NCBI GenBank assembly: GCA_963977415.1
Contig: CAXBOS010000002.1
Location: 62,001-126,000, forward strand
Direction of reading: 5' to 3'
Origin: Croceimicrobium sp963977415
Lineage (GTDB): Bacteria; Bacteroidota; Bacteroidia; Flavobacteriales; Schleiferiaceae
DNA: 64,000 nucleotides
The notes below the pieces were generated by a model that saw nothing but the letters and a program-made list of their open reading frames with translations, was not told where the DNA came from and did not search any database. The number at the start of each line of letters is the position of its first letter. Within the stretch, counting starts at the first letter, position 1. This document shows positions 32,189 to 41,044 of this stretch, one piece after another. The position numbers and the translations under genes are program-made.

Positions 32189-35100
32189 GAAAATTATACT
32201 CAATTATTACATTGCTTGGCGGTTTCGGTCTGCTTCAAGCGCAAAATACCTTTGTGGTTGATCCACAATTATCGCCTAATCAAAAAAGTATTGCTTTTTC
32301 CTATCAGGGTGATATTTGGATTATGGATGATGCACAATCGGTGGCGCGTCGCCTTACCGTGCATGAAGCTTATGATGCTTCCCCATTTTTTAGTCCCGAT
32401 GGGAAAAGTATTGCCTTTAGTAGTAATCGCTACGGAAACAACGACATTTTCACTATACCTGTTCAAGGTGGCAGTCCGCAACGGTTAAATTATCATTCGG
32501 CTAGCGATAATATTAACGATTGGTCGAAAGATTGGGGTATTTTATTCGCATCTAACCGCGATTATAATCAGATCGAAAGAGATCCCGAAATTCATAGCAT
32601 ATCTCCGCAAGGGGGGAATCCGAAAAGAATATTGGATGCTTTAGGTGATATGGCATCGGCTTCACCAGATGGCCGTTATATAGCTTTTGCCATTGGTACT
32701 TGCCGTATTAGCCGTGAAAATTATTCGGGACCAGCCGATAATGATATATGGCTTTACGATTCGAAAGAGGATACTTATATCGCTTTAAGTGATAATTCGG
32801 TTAATGACATATATCCGCACTGGGCTAGTTCGAATGAGCTAGTTTACTTATCCAGTAAAGACGGTCGCTACAACCTCAAGAAGATTAATATTGAAACAAA
32901 AGAAGAAATTTGGTTAAGCGATTTTTCCAAAGAGGGTATCCATTATTTTTCCTTGGCGGGAGATAAGTTACTTTACGCAAAAGGTCCTAAAGTATACTTT
33001 GGAGAATTACAAAATCTTGGGGCGGCTAAAGAACTCAAAATTAATTTAGCTACTGATTATCGTTTTTACCCTACTGAAAGAGAGAGTTTTAGAAGTGGAA
33101 TTTCGGATTTTAGTATTTCTCCATCAGGCGATTATGCGCTTATTGAAATAAGAGGGGAGTTATTTATTAAAAACTTGGATAAAGAAGAGTCGCGTACGAT
33201 CAATTTAAGTAAGCATCCTTATTTTGACCGTGAAGCCATTCTTTTAAATGATGAAATTGCTGTTTTCAGTAGCGATCGAGCTAATAATCAATATCAGTTT
33301 TATACGGCAAGTTCGCAAGAAGAATCGAAGCCTGAGTTGTTTAAATCGCTTCGTCATCAAGTAAAAGATAATCTTAAAGCATCAGGAGACTTACGTGATT
33401 TAAACTTAGCGCCAAATGGTAAAAAGGTTTGTTATACACTAGCATCCCAAAAACTTATCGTTGCCGATATCTCGGAAAAAGGAGAAATATCCAATCCCAA
33501 AGTTTTAGTTGATGCTTGGTATGGTGCCGATGGGGTAGCTTGGAGTCCAGATAGCCGTTTTATTGCCTATAGTCATAGCGACTTGAACTTCAATACTGAA
33601 GTGTTTATCCAGTCTGTTGAAGGTGGTGAAGAAGTAAATATCAGTATGCATCCTGGATCTGATTATGCTCCATTTTGGAGTGCCGATGGTTCTAAACTAG
33701 CTTTTATTTCCGATCGTAATAATGATGACGCTGATGTTTGGTTTGCTTGGTTAAATCGCGAAGATTGGCTGAAATCTGAAGAAGAGCGAGAGCAGGGTTA
33801 TTATTTTAGCGATAAACCGGAAGAAGAGAAAGAGAGTGAAGATGAGGAAAGTGATAAGAAGGATAAAAAGAAAGACAAAGAGGTAGAACCGATAACGATT
33901 GATTTAGATAATATTCATCGTCGTTTACAGCAGGTGACCTCTTTTATAGGAGGTGAAGGAAATGTGCGCATATCCAAAGATGGTGAAACCTTCTATTTTA
34001 CCCGTTACGATTACATCGCCAAGGGTTCTGATTTGTACAAAGTAAAATACGATGGCAGTGATTTGGAGCAAATCTCTAAAGGAGGCTCTAGTCCATCATC
34101 ATTAATGTGGGATAAAGATTATAAGGGTTTTTATGGTTTATCGCGCGGTCAGTTGAAGCATATCAACGCGGAGTCGGGTAAGGTTACTGCTTATCCGCAT
34201 GAAGCTAAGATGACTTTGGATAAGCAGGAAGAAAGAAAGCAAGTATTTGATGAAGGCTGGCGCTTAATTAACCAGCGTTTTTACGATCCAAATTTTCACG
34301 GTGAAGATTGGGAAGCCTTAAAAGATTATTACCGTCCTTGGGCTCTGTCTGCCAGCACTAATCAAGATTTTCAATTGGTTTACAATTTAATGTTGGGAAG
34401 ACTAAATGCCTCCCATATGGGTCTCTACGGAAGTGGGGAAGAGGATGTGCAAAGAGAAAGAACGGGCCGACTCGGGATTGAATTCGAGACGACATCTAAA
34501 GGCTTAAAAGTTACCCGCGTAATTCCGAATTCACCGGCCGATAGAGCTAAAAATAATCTAATGGTGGGCGATGTTATTACCAGCATCAATGGTGAGTCAA
34601 TTAGCGATCAAAGTAATTTTTATGAAAGTTTAGTCGAAACGGCAGGTGACCCTTTAATTTTAGAGCTAGAGTCGACAGATGGCAAGAAGGAAATAGTGAT
34701 TCGTCCTAGCAGCAGTGTGGAAGATGAATTATACGAAGAATGGGTGGCTGATCGTGCAAAATTGGTCGATGAATATTCCAATGGTCGTTTGGGTTATATT
34801 CATATAAAAGGAATGGATAAGCCTAGCTTTGAGCGTTTTGAACGTGAGCTTATGGCATCTGGTTATGGCAAGGAAGGTATTGTTATAGATGTGCGTTATA
34901 ATGGTGGCGGTTGGACTACCGACTATTTGATGGCGGTATTAAGTGTTCGTCAACATGCCTACACCATTCCGCGAGGAGCGGCTAGTAGTTTGGAAGATAA
35001 TCAGAAGTTTAAAGATTTTTATCCTTACAGCGAGAGATTACCATTGGCTGCTTGGACAAAGCCTTCAATTGCATTATGTAATGAAAGTAGTTATTCCAAT

Positions 35101-35391
35101 GCGGAAATTTTTAGTCATGCCTACAAGACATTAGGCATCGGAACTTTAGTTGGGCAGCCAACATTTGGAGCTGTAATTTCAACAGGTGGATCTTCACTTT
35201 TAAACGGAGCTTTTATTCGTTTGCCTTTCCGTGCTTGGTACGTAAAAGCGACCGGAGAAAATATGGAAAATGGTCCAGCGGTGCCCGATATTTTGGTGGA
35301 GAATCATCCTGCTTCGAGAGCGAGAAATGAGGATGCACAGTTGAAAGTGGCCACTGAAACCCTTTTGAAACAAATCGATAATAAACAATAA
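32185..35391 (+). CDS. tricorn-like S41 protease with beta-propeller and PDZ domain
   Basis: A 1068-residue exported homologue of archaeal tricorn protease, which cuts peptides into short pieces. A signal peptide (to about QAQ, 21) is followed by a beta-propeller built of WD40/TolB-type repeats (about 25-520; motifs such as SPDGKSIAFSSNRYGNNDI). An acidic/lysine low-complexity insertion (about 545-570), a second propeller segment, a PDZ domain (about 760-850) and a C-terminal S41 core come next. The catalytic dyad Ser743-His744 and the nucleophile region NESSYSNAE (Ser969 likely) are present, as is the late ENGPAVPD acidic motif. A C1 aminopeptidase gene follows after 15 bases, so the two probably form a peptide-degrading pair outside the cytoplasm. 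Confidence 0.92.
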   Translation: MRKLYSIITLLGGFGLLQAQNTFVVDPQLSPNQKSIAFSYQGDIWIMDDAQSVARRLTVHEAYDASPFFSPDGKSIAFSSNRYGNNDIFTIPVQGGSPQRLNYHSASDNINDWSKDWGILFASNRDYNQIERDPEIHSISPQGGNPKRILDALGDMASASPDGRYIAFAIGTCRISRENYSGPADNDIWLYDSKEDTYIALSDNSVNDIYPHWASSNELVYLSSKDGRYNLKKINIETKEEIWLSDFSKEGIHYFSLAGDKLLYAKGPKVYFGELQNLGAAKELKINLATDYRFYPTERESFRSGISDFSISPSGDYALIEIRGELFIKNLDKEESRTINLSKHPYFDREAILLNDEIAVFSSDRANNQYQFYTASSQEESKPELFKSLRHQVKDNLKASGDLRDLNLAPNGKKVCYTLASQKLIVADISEKGEISNPKVLVDAWYGADGVAWSPDSRFIAYSHSDLNFNTEVFIQSVEGGEEVNISMHPGSDYAPFWSADGSKLAFISDRNNDDADVWFAWLNREDWLKSEEEREQGYYFSDKPEEEKESEDEESDKKDKKKDKEVEPITIDLDNIHRRLQQVTSFIGGEGNVRISKDGETFYFTRYDYIAKGSDLYKVKYDGSDLEQISKGGSSPSSLMWDKDYKGFYGLSRGQLKHINAESGKVTAYPHEAKMTLDKQEERKQVFDEGWRLINQRFYDPNFHGEDWEALKDYYRPWALSASTNQDFQLVYNLMLGRLNASHMGLYGSGEEDVQRERTGRLGIEFETTSKGLKVTRVIPNSPADRAKNNLMVGDVITSINGESISDQSNFYESLVETAGDPLILELESTDGKKEIVIRPSSSVEDELYEEWVADRAKLVDEYSNGRLGYIHIKGMDKPSFERFERELMASGYGKEGIVIDVRYNGGGWTTDYLMAVLSVRQHAYTIPRGAASSLEDNQKFKDFYPYSERLPLAAWTKPSIALCNESSYSNAEIFSHAYKTLGIGTLVGQPTFGAVISTGGSSLLNGAFIRLPFRAWYVKATGENMENGPAVPDILVENHPASRARNEDAQLKVATETLLKQIDNKQ

Positions 35392-35406
35392 ATAACAAGT
35401 GAATTC

Positions 35407-36585
35407 ATGAAGAAAATTCTTCTAAGCATAGCGGTATTAGCTAGTGTAAGCGCTTTCGCGCAAGATGATTTAATTAATAAAGTTAAGGATAATGGAGGCG
35501 AAAATAGCGAAGGCTATAATTTTGAGACGATAATTGATCTTGAAGCTACGCCAGTTAAAAATCAGGGTAGAAGCGGCACTTGTTGGTCTTATGCAACTAC
35601 TGGGTTTATTGAAAGCGAAATGCTACGCATGGGTAAAGACCCGGTGGATATTTCAGAAATGTTTACCGTACGTCATGTTTATTATGACAAAGCTTTAAAG
35701 TATGTAAGGTTACATGGAAACCTGAATTTTGCCCAAGGCGGAGCCTTACCAGACGTGCTTCATGTTCTTAAAAATTATGGCGCTGTACCTCAGGCTGTTT
35801 ATGAAGGTCTAAATTATGGAACAGATATCAATGATCACAGTGAGCTAGAAGCGATGCTAAAAGCCCAGCTCGATGAAGTTTTGAAAAACCGCAATGGCAA
35901 ACTTTCTAATAATTGGAAAGAAGTTATTAATGCCACGCTTGACTCTTACTTAGGAAAGTATCCCACTGAATTTATGTACGAAGGAAAAAAGTACACGCCA
36001 AGAAGTTTTGCCGACGAAGTAGTGGGCATTAATGCCGACGATTATGTGCAGCTTACCTCATTTAGTCATCATAAATTTTACGAAATGGCCATGATTCAAG
36101 TTCCTGACAATTGGCTATGGGCCGATGCTTTAAATTTACCTATCCAGGAAATGATGGAGCAAATTGATTATAGCTTAGAAAAAGGGTATACGATTGCGTG
36201 GGCAACTGATGTAAGTGAGAAAGGGTTTTCTTTGAAAAATGGTGTTGCTATCGTTCCTGCCGTTCCTTATGAGAAAATGACGAAGGAAGAACGTGAGTCT
36301 ATGTTTGATGGACCTAAGCCAGAGATGATGGCCGATCAGGAAATAAGACAAGAAGCTTATGATAATTATGAAACTACCGATGATCACGGAATGCAGATTA
36401 CGGGTATGGTAAAAGATCAAGCGGGTACTAAATATTACATAGTAAAAAATAGCTGGGGCGATAGAGACAATGGTTTCCGTAGTGGTTATATCAATGCTTC
36501 AGAGGCTTTCGTGCGTTATAAAACAATTTCGGTTTTAATGCATAAGGATTCTCTGAAGAAAGGAGTAAAATCAAAGCTGAAATAG
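35407..36585 (+). CDS. secreted C1B peptidase (bleomycin hydrolase/aminopeptidase C-like)
   Basis: A 392-residue papain-fold peptidase with a signal peptide ending SAFA (18). The catalytic Cys59 lies in KNQGRSGTCWSYA, the His in TDDHGMQITGM and the Asn in YIVKNSWGD, the pattern of the PepC/bleomycin hydrolase family. That family trims residues from peptide N-termini and is usually cytoplasmic; here a signal peptide sends it to the periplasm or outside. It directly follows the tricorn-like gene and probably shares its transcript. A hairpin follows the stop. Confidence 0.92.
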   Translation: MKKILLSIAVLASVSAFAQDDLINKVKDNGGENSEGYNFETIIDLEATPVKNQGRSGTCWSYATTGFIESEMLRMGKDPVDISEMFTVRHVYYDKALKYVRLHGNLNFAQGGALPDVLHVLKNYGAVPQAVYEGLNYGTDINDHSELEAMLKAQLDEVLKNRNGKLSNNWKEVINATLDSYLGKYPTEFMYEGKKYTPRSFADEVVGINADDYVQLTSFSHHKFYEMAMIQVPDNWLWADALNLPIQEMMEQIDYSLEKGYTIAWATDVSEKGFSLKNGVAIVPAVPYEKMTKEERESMFDGPKPEMMADQEIRQEAYDNYETTDDHGMQITGMVKDQAGTKYYIVKNSWGDRDNGFRSGYINASEAFVRYKTISVLMHKDSLKKGVKSKLK

Positions 36586-36593
36586 AGGAGTTA

Positions 36594-36625
36594 TCCCCAA
36601 GTGAGACGCAAGTCTCATTTTGGGA
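36594..36625 (+). terminator. hairpin after the C1 peptidase gene (U-tract absent)
   Basis: TCCC and AAGTGAGAC (36594-36607) pair with GTCTCATTT and GGGA (36612-36625) across a GCAA tetraloop, with one mismatch and one wobble. No T-run follows, so it may protect the mRNA 3' end or act as a weak terminator. Confidence 0.5.
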
Positions 36626-36670
36626 ATAAATTCAATCATTCAAAATAGTTATTATTTTGATTTTCAATAA

Positions 36671-36693
36671 TTAAGCTTTTTGGCTTAAGTTTG
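36671..36693 (+). promoter_or_regulatory. -7 element with overlapping palindrome, lipoprotein-LruC operon
   Basis: TAAGTTTG (36686-36693) matches TAnnTTTG, 33 bases before the ATG at 36727. It overlaps the inverted repeat TTAAGC-TTTTTG-GCTTAA (36671-36688), which could be an operator. A TTTG at 36656-36659 is 26 bases upstream, slightly long for a -33 box. Confidence 0.4.
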
Positions 36694-36726
36694 GAAGTGG
36701 TAATAGAAAATTTAAAATTTAAAAAA

Positions 36727-37149
36727 ATGCAAAAATTCATAGTATTAGGCTTTTTAGCGCTTAGTCTTTTTTCTTGCAAAAAGGACGATGGAGATTCGTC
36801 TAGCGCAATTGTATCTAATCCCACCTCTTTCCAAGAAATTACAGTGGGGCCTAATTTCAATTGGTCCACTCAAACAGAGTATAGTTTACAAGTGGTTGCC
36901 ATGAAGAATATGCCGTACACGCGTAGTAACTATCTCAAAGTATTTGATCAAGATAGCAATGTGGTGTTTCAGGCGCTTATTAGTACCCGAGATAATAAGG
37001 TATTAAATTTTAGGGCTGAAAGAGACTTGTCAAATGTCACTGTTTCATTTGGATCTATTTCTAAGAAAGTGGCCTTTACGAATAATAGAGGGGAATTTGA
37101 TTTTATCCCATTCGACGATCAGTCGGATATTGAACCCGATAATAACTAA
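36727..37149 (+). CDS. small lipoprotein upstream of the LruC-domain gene
   Basis: A 140-residue lipoprotein with lipobox LSLFSC (Cys16) followed by KKDDGDSSS. The rest looks like one beta-sandwich domain of about 100 residues with FNWSTQTEYSLQV and SKKVAFTNNRGEF; the C-terminus is acidic. I do not recognise the family. An upstream open frame to 36691 is rejected because it overlaps the promoter and lacks a signal peptide at its start. The LruC gene starts five bases after the stop, so the two proteins are made together and may interact. Confidence 0.75.
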   Translation: MQKFIVLGFLALSLFSCKKDDGDSSSAIVSNPTSFQEITVGPNFNWSTQTEYSLQVVAMKNMPYTRSNYLKVFDQDSNVVFQALISTRDNKVLNFRAERDLSNVTVSFGSISKKVAFTNNRGEFDFIPFDDQSDIEPDNN

Positions 37150-37154
37150 TAATC

Positions 37155-38612
37155 ATGAAAAAAATACTTCTTGCATTCGCACTTTTTGGGGCAGTAAATC
37201 TGGGTGCTCAAACGGTTTCGACTGATTTTGAATCCTCCAATGGAAATCGAGGTGCTGAAACCTGCTGGGGTTTTGGTGGTTTTAGTTTAAGCAATAGCTC
37301 TAGTCATAATCCCATAAATGGTTACTCAGCTCGCAGTGGTTCACTGAATGCAAATCCCAGTGCTTTTTGGTTAAAATCTCCTTTTATTATTTTCGAATCA
37401 GGTAATATCTCTTTTAATACGCGTTTATCTAGCGCTGATGGAGCGAGTATTTATAGAGTTTATATTGACTTTATAGAATACGATGAAAATGATAATTGGG
37501 GCGAAGGCTCTATTGTTTCAGGTTCTATATTTACTTATACTTCCCCTCAAAATAGCGTTCAAGCTGTTTCAGTTGCGGTACCATCATCCATTGTTTCAAG
37601 TGGTAACCCCTATAAGGTTTATTTGCGCTTCGAGAGTGAAGGTGGTAATCGTAATCGCAGAGCATTGGTGGATGATATTGTTATTCCAGGCACCTTTGCT
37701 TCAGACCCATCGAATAATTGTAAGCCCATCACTGCTGTAGCTGATTCTGATTTTGATGGTGTGGCAGATGACGTGGATTTGTATCCCAATGATGCTAATG
37801 CGGTTTATGATTATTATTTCCCAGCGGTAGATCCTAGTGCTACAGCGCCTCTTTATGGCACTATTGCTTATGAGGATTTATGGCCATCCAAAGGCGATTA
37901 TGATTTTAACGACTTAGTTTTAGATCATTATACTCGCTTTACTTTTAACGCCAGTTCTAAAGTAACCCGCGTACAATTTAAATTTTCAGTACGTGCCTTA
38001 GGCGGTGATTTAATTCAAGGATTTGGCGTTCATTTCCCTGATATCCCCGCGGCTCTTGTAAATGCCGTAAGCGGAAACAGTCTTACAACAGGAACAATCT
38101 CAACTGCGGCAAGCGGTGCTGAGAATGGACAAACCAACGCCGTAATTATTGCCTGCGACGACGTAGAGCAAATTATTAACCGTGCAAGTGGTGCTTTTTT
38201 CAATACCTATTCAGCCAATCCGAAAGGAACATCTGATACCCTTACGGTTGATGTGAGCTTTACCTCTGGAGTGGCCATTGAAGACATTATGAATTTTTCC
38301 ATTTTTGCGTTCAAGCAGAGAAACCAAGAAATTCACATGGTGAACAAGAAACCAACAGACTTAGTTGATCTAAGCCTATTTGGAACGGAAGATGATGCTA
38401 GTAATCCTGCTAGTGGTCAGTACTACAAAACGGCTGACAGTCACCCATGGGCCATATTTGTAGGCGAGAGTTTTGATTACCCCGAAGAAAAAGTAGACAT
38501 TGTTCAAGCTTATTTAAACTTTGCCAATTGGGCTCAAAGTAACGGAGCAAGCTCTACGAGCTGGTACAAGGATGAGTCGGGTAACCGCCAGCAAGCCAAT
38601 ATTTTCCAGTAA
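37155..38612 (+). CDS. LruC-domain secreted protein
   Basis: A 485-residue protein with a signal peptide ending LGAQ (19). An N-terminal beta-sandwich (about 25-180) resembles carbohydrate-binding-like domains in Bacteroidota surface proteins. A calcium-type acidic linker (DSDFDGVADDVDLYPND, about 196-212) follows, then the LruC domain (about 215-440) with AYEDLWPSKGDYDFNDLVLDHY. LruC domains occur in surface proteins of Bacteroidota and Leptospira; their role is unknown. A strong terminator follows, so this ends the two-gene operon. Confidence 0.87.
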   Translation: MKKILLAFALFGAVNLGAQTVSTDFESSNGNRGAETCWGFGGFSLSNSSSHNPINGYSARSGSLNANPSAFWLKSPFIIFESGNISFNTRLSSADGASIYRVYIDFIEYDENDNWGEGSIVSGSIFTYTSPQNSVQAVSVAVPSSIVSSGNPYKVYLRFESEGGNRNRRALVDDIVIPGTFASDPSNNCKPITAVADSDFDGVADDVDLYPNDANAVYDYYFPAVDPSATAPLYGTIAYEDLWPSKGDYDFNDLVLDHYTRFTFNASSKVTRVQFKFSVRALGGDLIQGFGVHFPDIPAALVNAVSGNSLTTGTISTAASGAENGQTNAVIIACDDVEQIINRASGAFFNTYSANPKGTSDTLTVDVSFTSGVAIEDIMNFSIFAFKQRNQEIHMVNKKPTDLVDLSLFGTEDDASNPASGQYYKTADSHPWAIFVGESFDYPEEKVDIVQAYLNFANWAQSNGASSTSWYKDESGNRQQANIFQ

Positions 38613-38636
38613 ATATTTTGAAAAAGAATGTACAAA

Positions 38637-38669
38637 AAGGCGACTAATTTTAGTCGCCTTCTTTGTTTT
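38637..38669 (+). terminator. intrinsic terminator between the LruC gene and hutG
   Basis: AAGGCGACTA (38637-38646) pairs perfectly with TAGTCGCCTT (38651-38660) around a four-base loop, followed by CTTTGTTTT. The A-run on the left makes it possibly bidirectional, serving hutI-hutG as well. Confidence 0.85.
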
Positions 38670-38690
38670 GTATAATTACAGGCTATAATT

Positions 38691-39710
38691 TTATTCCCCG
38701 TAGGATTTTATAAAGTCAGTAATTAAATAGCAAATAGCTTTGCCCATCAATTCCTTTTCTTGCTCAGATTGTACCCGATCAGGCGATCCTTCCGCTAAGT
38801 GAAAGTAATAAGGCTTAGATAAAGCAGCAGCCGTTTTAACCAAAAGTCGGGCCTGCCGCATGCTTAAACCGCTGGCATTATAAGCGCTAACCGGCATACG
38901 AGTGATGCTGTCTAAGTCTAATTCAAAGCCTATCTGCCCTGAGCCTAACCAGCGCAAAGCATCCTTAAAAAGCCGGTCTCTTTCGGCGGTGCTAAAGGTT
39001 AGCAACTCATCGAAACTCATATAATATAATTCGGCGCTACTGCGAAAAGTCTCTAAAGTTTGCTGATTATTATAAGATTCGTGTAAAGCAAAAACAGCAT
39101 ATCTTCCTAACAGGGCTTCGTTTTGGGCGTAGCTAAATCCATTGCCACTATGCCGGCCTTCCAATGCTCGGAAGTCGGCGTGTGGATCAATATTTAAAAC
39201 ATCGATGTTCTTCTCTTTAGCGGCGGCACAGCCTTTAATTATGCCATAACTGTTATTGTGTCCGCCTCCTATAATAATAGGTACCTTATTAAGACTTACA
39301 ATCCCTTGTATTAAGGCGCTAACCCGTAAATCGATTAAAGCGGTAAGCTCGCTCAGCTTATCTAAATCGGCTTCGACATTCGGATTAAGATTAGCAGCAG
39401 CGGACATGTATTCGGGGAAATCCAAATAGCCTAATAAAGCAAATTGCTTAGCCGATAAAAAGCGGTTTTCTTGTACATTTAAGAGGGCAGGTAAAACATA
39501 ATCGAAACAATTTGCTGCACCGGGCTTACCGAAGTTTGCTCTAATTCCAATATCTTCCTTAATGGCGAGAACAACAAAGGGTGTTTCCAAAGTACTTAGC
39601 TCTTCGATGCTCTGAATGCATTTTATTTCTTGGCCAATTTTTGTTTCCCCCTTGCGCATCTGCGTAAGCGCAAGTATTTCCTCTTTTTTAAAGTGAACCA
39701 GATTTTTCAT
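38691..39710 (-). CDS. hutG: formimidoylglutamase
   Basis: HutG hydrolyses N-formimidoyl-glutamate to glutamate and formamide, the last step of histidine breakdown. The 339-residue ureohydrolase has the metal motifs GGGHNNSYG, DPHADFRALEGRHSGNG and FELDLDSI, as in arginase and agmatinase. The assignment to formimidoylglutamate rests on the adjacent hutI gene, whose stop overlaps the hutG start by one base. hutH lies about 30 kb away; hutU is not in the window. Confidence 0.9.
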   Translation of the reverse strand: MKNLVHFKKEEILALTQMRKGETKIGQEIKCIQSIEELSTLETPFVVLAIKEDIGIRANFGKPGAANCFDYVLPALLNVQENRFLSAKQFALLGYLDFPEYMSAAANLNPNVEADLDKLSELTALIDLRVSALIQGIVSLNKVPIIIGGGHNNSYGIIKGCAAAKEKNIDVLNIDPHADFRALEGRHSGNGFSYAQNEALLGRYAVFALHESYNNQQTLETFRSSAELYYMSFDELLTFSTAERDRLFKDALRWLGSGQIGFELDLDSITRMPVSAYNASGLSMRQARLLVKTAAALSKPYYFHLAEGSPDRVQSEQEKELMGKAICYLITDFIKSYGE

Positions 39711-40945
39711 TATTGTATTTCTCCTTTAAGGATTACAGTTTCAATTAAATTGTGACCAAAATGGTAGGGGATAGACTCGAGGGTATATCCTTGTTTTAAG
39801 ATCATGAGGTTTGCTAATTTACCCACTTCAATACTTCCTATTTCAGCGCTTAAGCCCATGGCGCTCGCTCCATTTAAGGTAGATGCCGTTAAGGCTTCCG
39901 CTGCCGATATTTTCATCTTAACACAAGCCAAAGACATCACGGTATTCATATTTCCATTTGGGGCAGAGCCTGGATTGAAGTCAGTTGCTAAAGCCACAAT
40001 GGCATTTTTTGCAATTAACTCTTTAGCCGGTGCATAAGGGATTTCTAAAAAGTGGCTGCAACCTGGAAGCAAGCAAGCAATAGTGTTGCTTTCGCAGATG
40101 CTTTCAATATCCGCTTCCGTCATTACTTCCAAATGATCTAAGGATAAGGCTCCTCGATTAACCATGGCGGGAACTGCGCCCAAGCTATTAAACTGGTTCA
40201 CATGCACTTTAGCTTCCAAGCCGTATTCTTTGCCAGCAGAAATAATGCGCAAGCTTTCTTCTATGCTGAAATAGTTTTCTTCACAAAATACATCAATATA
40301 GTCGGCTAAATTTTCGGCTGCGATGGCGGGAAGCATTTCATTAATAAGCAAAGAGATATAGCCTTCTTTATCATTTTTAAACTCCGGCGGAAGGGCATGG
40401 GCTCCTAAAAAAGTGGTTTTAATTTCCACTTTACTTTCTTTAGCCAAGCGTCTTGCTACCCTTAAAATTTTCAGCTCCGATTCCATATCTAAGCCGTAAC
40501 CACTTTTAATTTCAAGAGCGCCAGTGCCCATTTGGATTAATTCCGCCAATCTTTTTTGCGCATCTGCAAAAAGCGCCTCCTCGCCGTAAGCGCGTAATTT
40601 TTTTGCCGAATTAATAATGCCCCCGCCGCGGGCGGCAATTTCTTCGTAGCTCAAGCCGGCAAGGCGCATCGCGAATTCATCTTGACGATTGCTAGCGTAA
40701 ACGAGATGGCTATGGCTATCTACATAAGTAGGCATAAGCGTGGCACCTTTCGCATCGATGCTGTTAGTAGACTGAGGAGGTATTGAGTTTTCGGCGCCGA
40801 TTTCTTGGATACGTCCATTTTTAATAGTTAGCCAACAGTTTCTAAGAATTGGAAAATCAGCCATTTCAGAACCGCGTTTATAGGGGCGACCCTGGTTTTC
40901 GACTTGAATAAGTTGACCAATATTTTTAAGGAGGAGTAGTGACAT
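39710..40945 (-). CDS. hutI: imidazolonepropionase
   Basis: HutI opens the ring of imidazolone-5-propionate to give formimidoyl-glutamate. The 411-residue amidohydrolase has the metal motif DSHSHLVYA, the substrate-binding LEIKSGYGLD, the metal His in VHVNQFN, SLDHLEV and ATDFNPGSAPNGNM near the end. All expected ligands are present. It is the first gene of the hutI-hutG pair. No exact -7 element is seen upstream. Confidence 0.95.
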   Translation of the reverse strand: MSLLLLKNIGQLIQVENQGRPYKRGSEMADFPILRNCWLTIKNGRIQEIGAENSIPPQSTNSIDAKGATLMPTYVDSHSHLVYASNRQDEFAMRLAGLSYEEIAARGGGIINSAKKLRAYGEEALFADAQKRLAELIQMGTGALEIKSGYGLDMESELKILRVARRLAKESKVEIKTTFLGAHALPPEFKNDKEGYISLLINEMLPAIAAENLADYIDVFCEENYFSIEESLRIISAGKEYGLEAKVHVNQFNSLGAVPAMVNRGALSLDHLEVMTEADIESICESNTIACLLPGCSHFLEIPYAPAKELIAKNAIVALATDFNPGSAPNGNMNTVMSLACVKMKISAAEALTASTLNGASAMGLSAEIGSIEVGKLANLMILKQGYTLESIPYHFGHNLIETVILKGEIQ

Positions 40946-41044
40946 TATTTGAAATTTGCCACGAAGATAGAACTTGCTAAGGAAGGCCTTAAAACAATTT
41001 CCTTATTGTTGGCATTTTGTACCTTGCTGCCAAAGTTTTGACTC

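Noticed and set aside
35200..35398. Minus-strand ORFs at the end of the tricorn-like gene
   Set aside because: They are antisense shadows of a strong coding region with no start signal or recognisable product.
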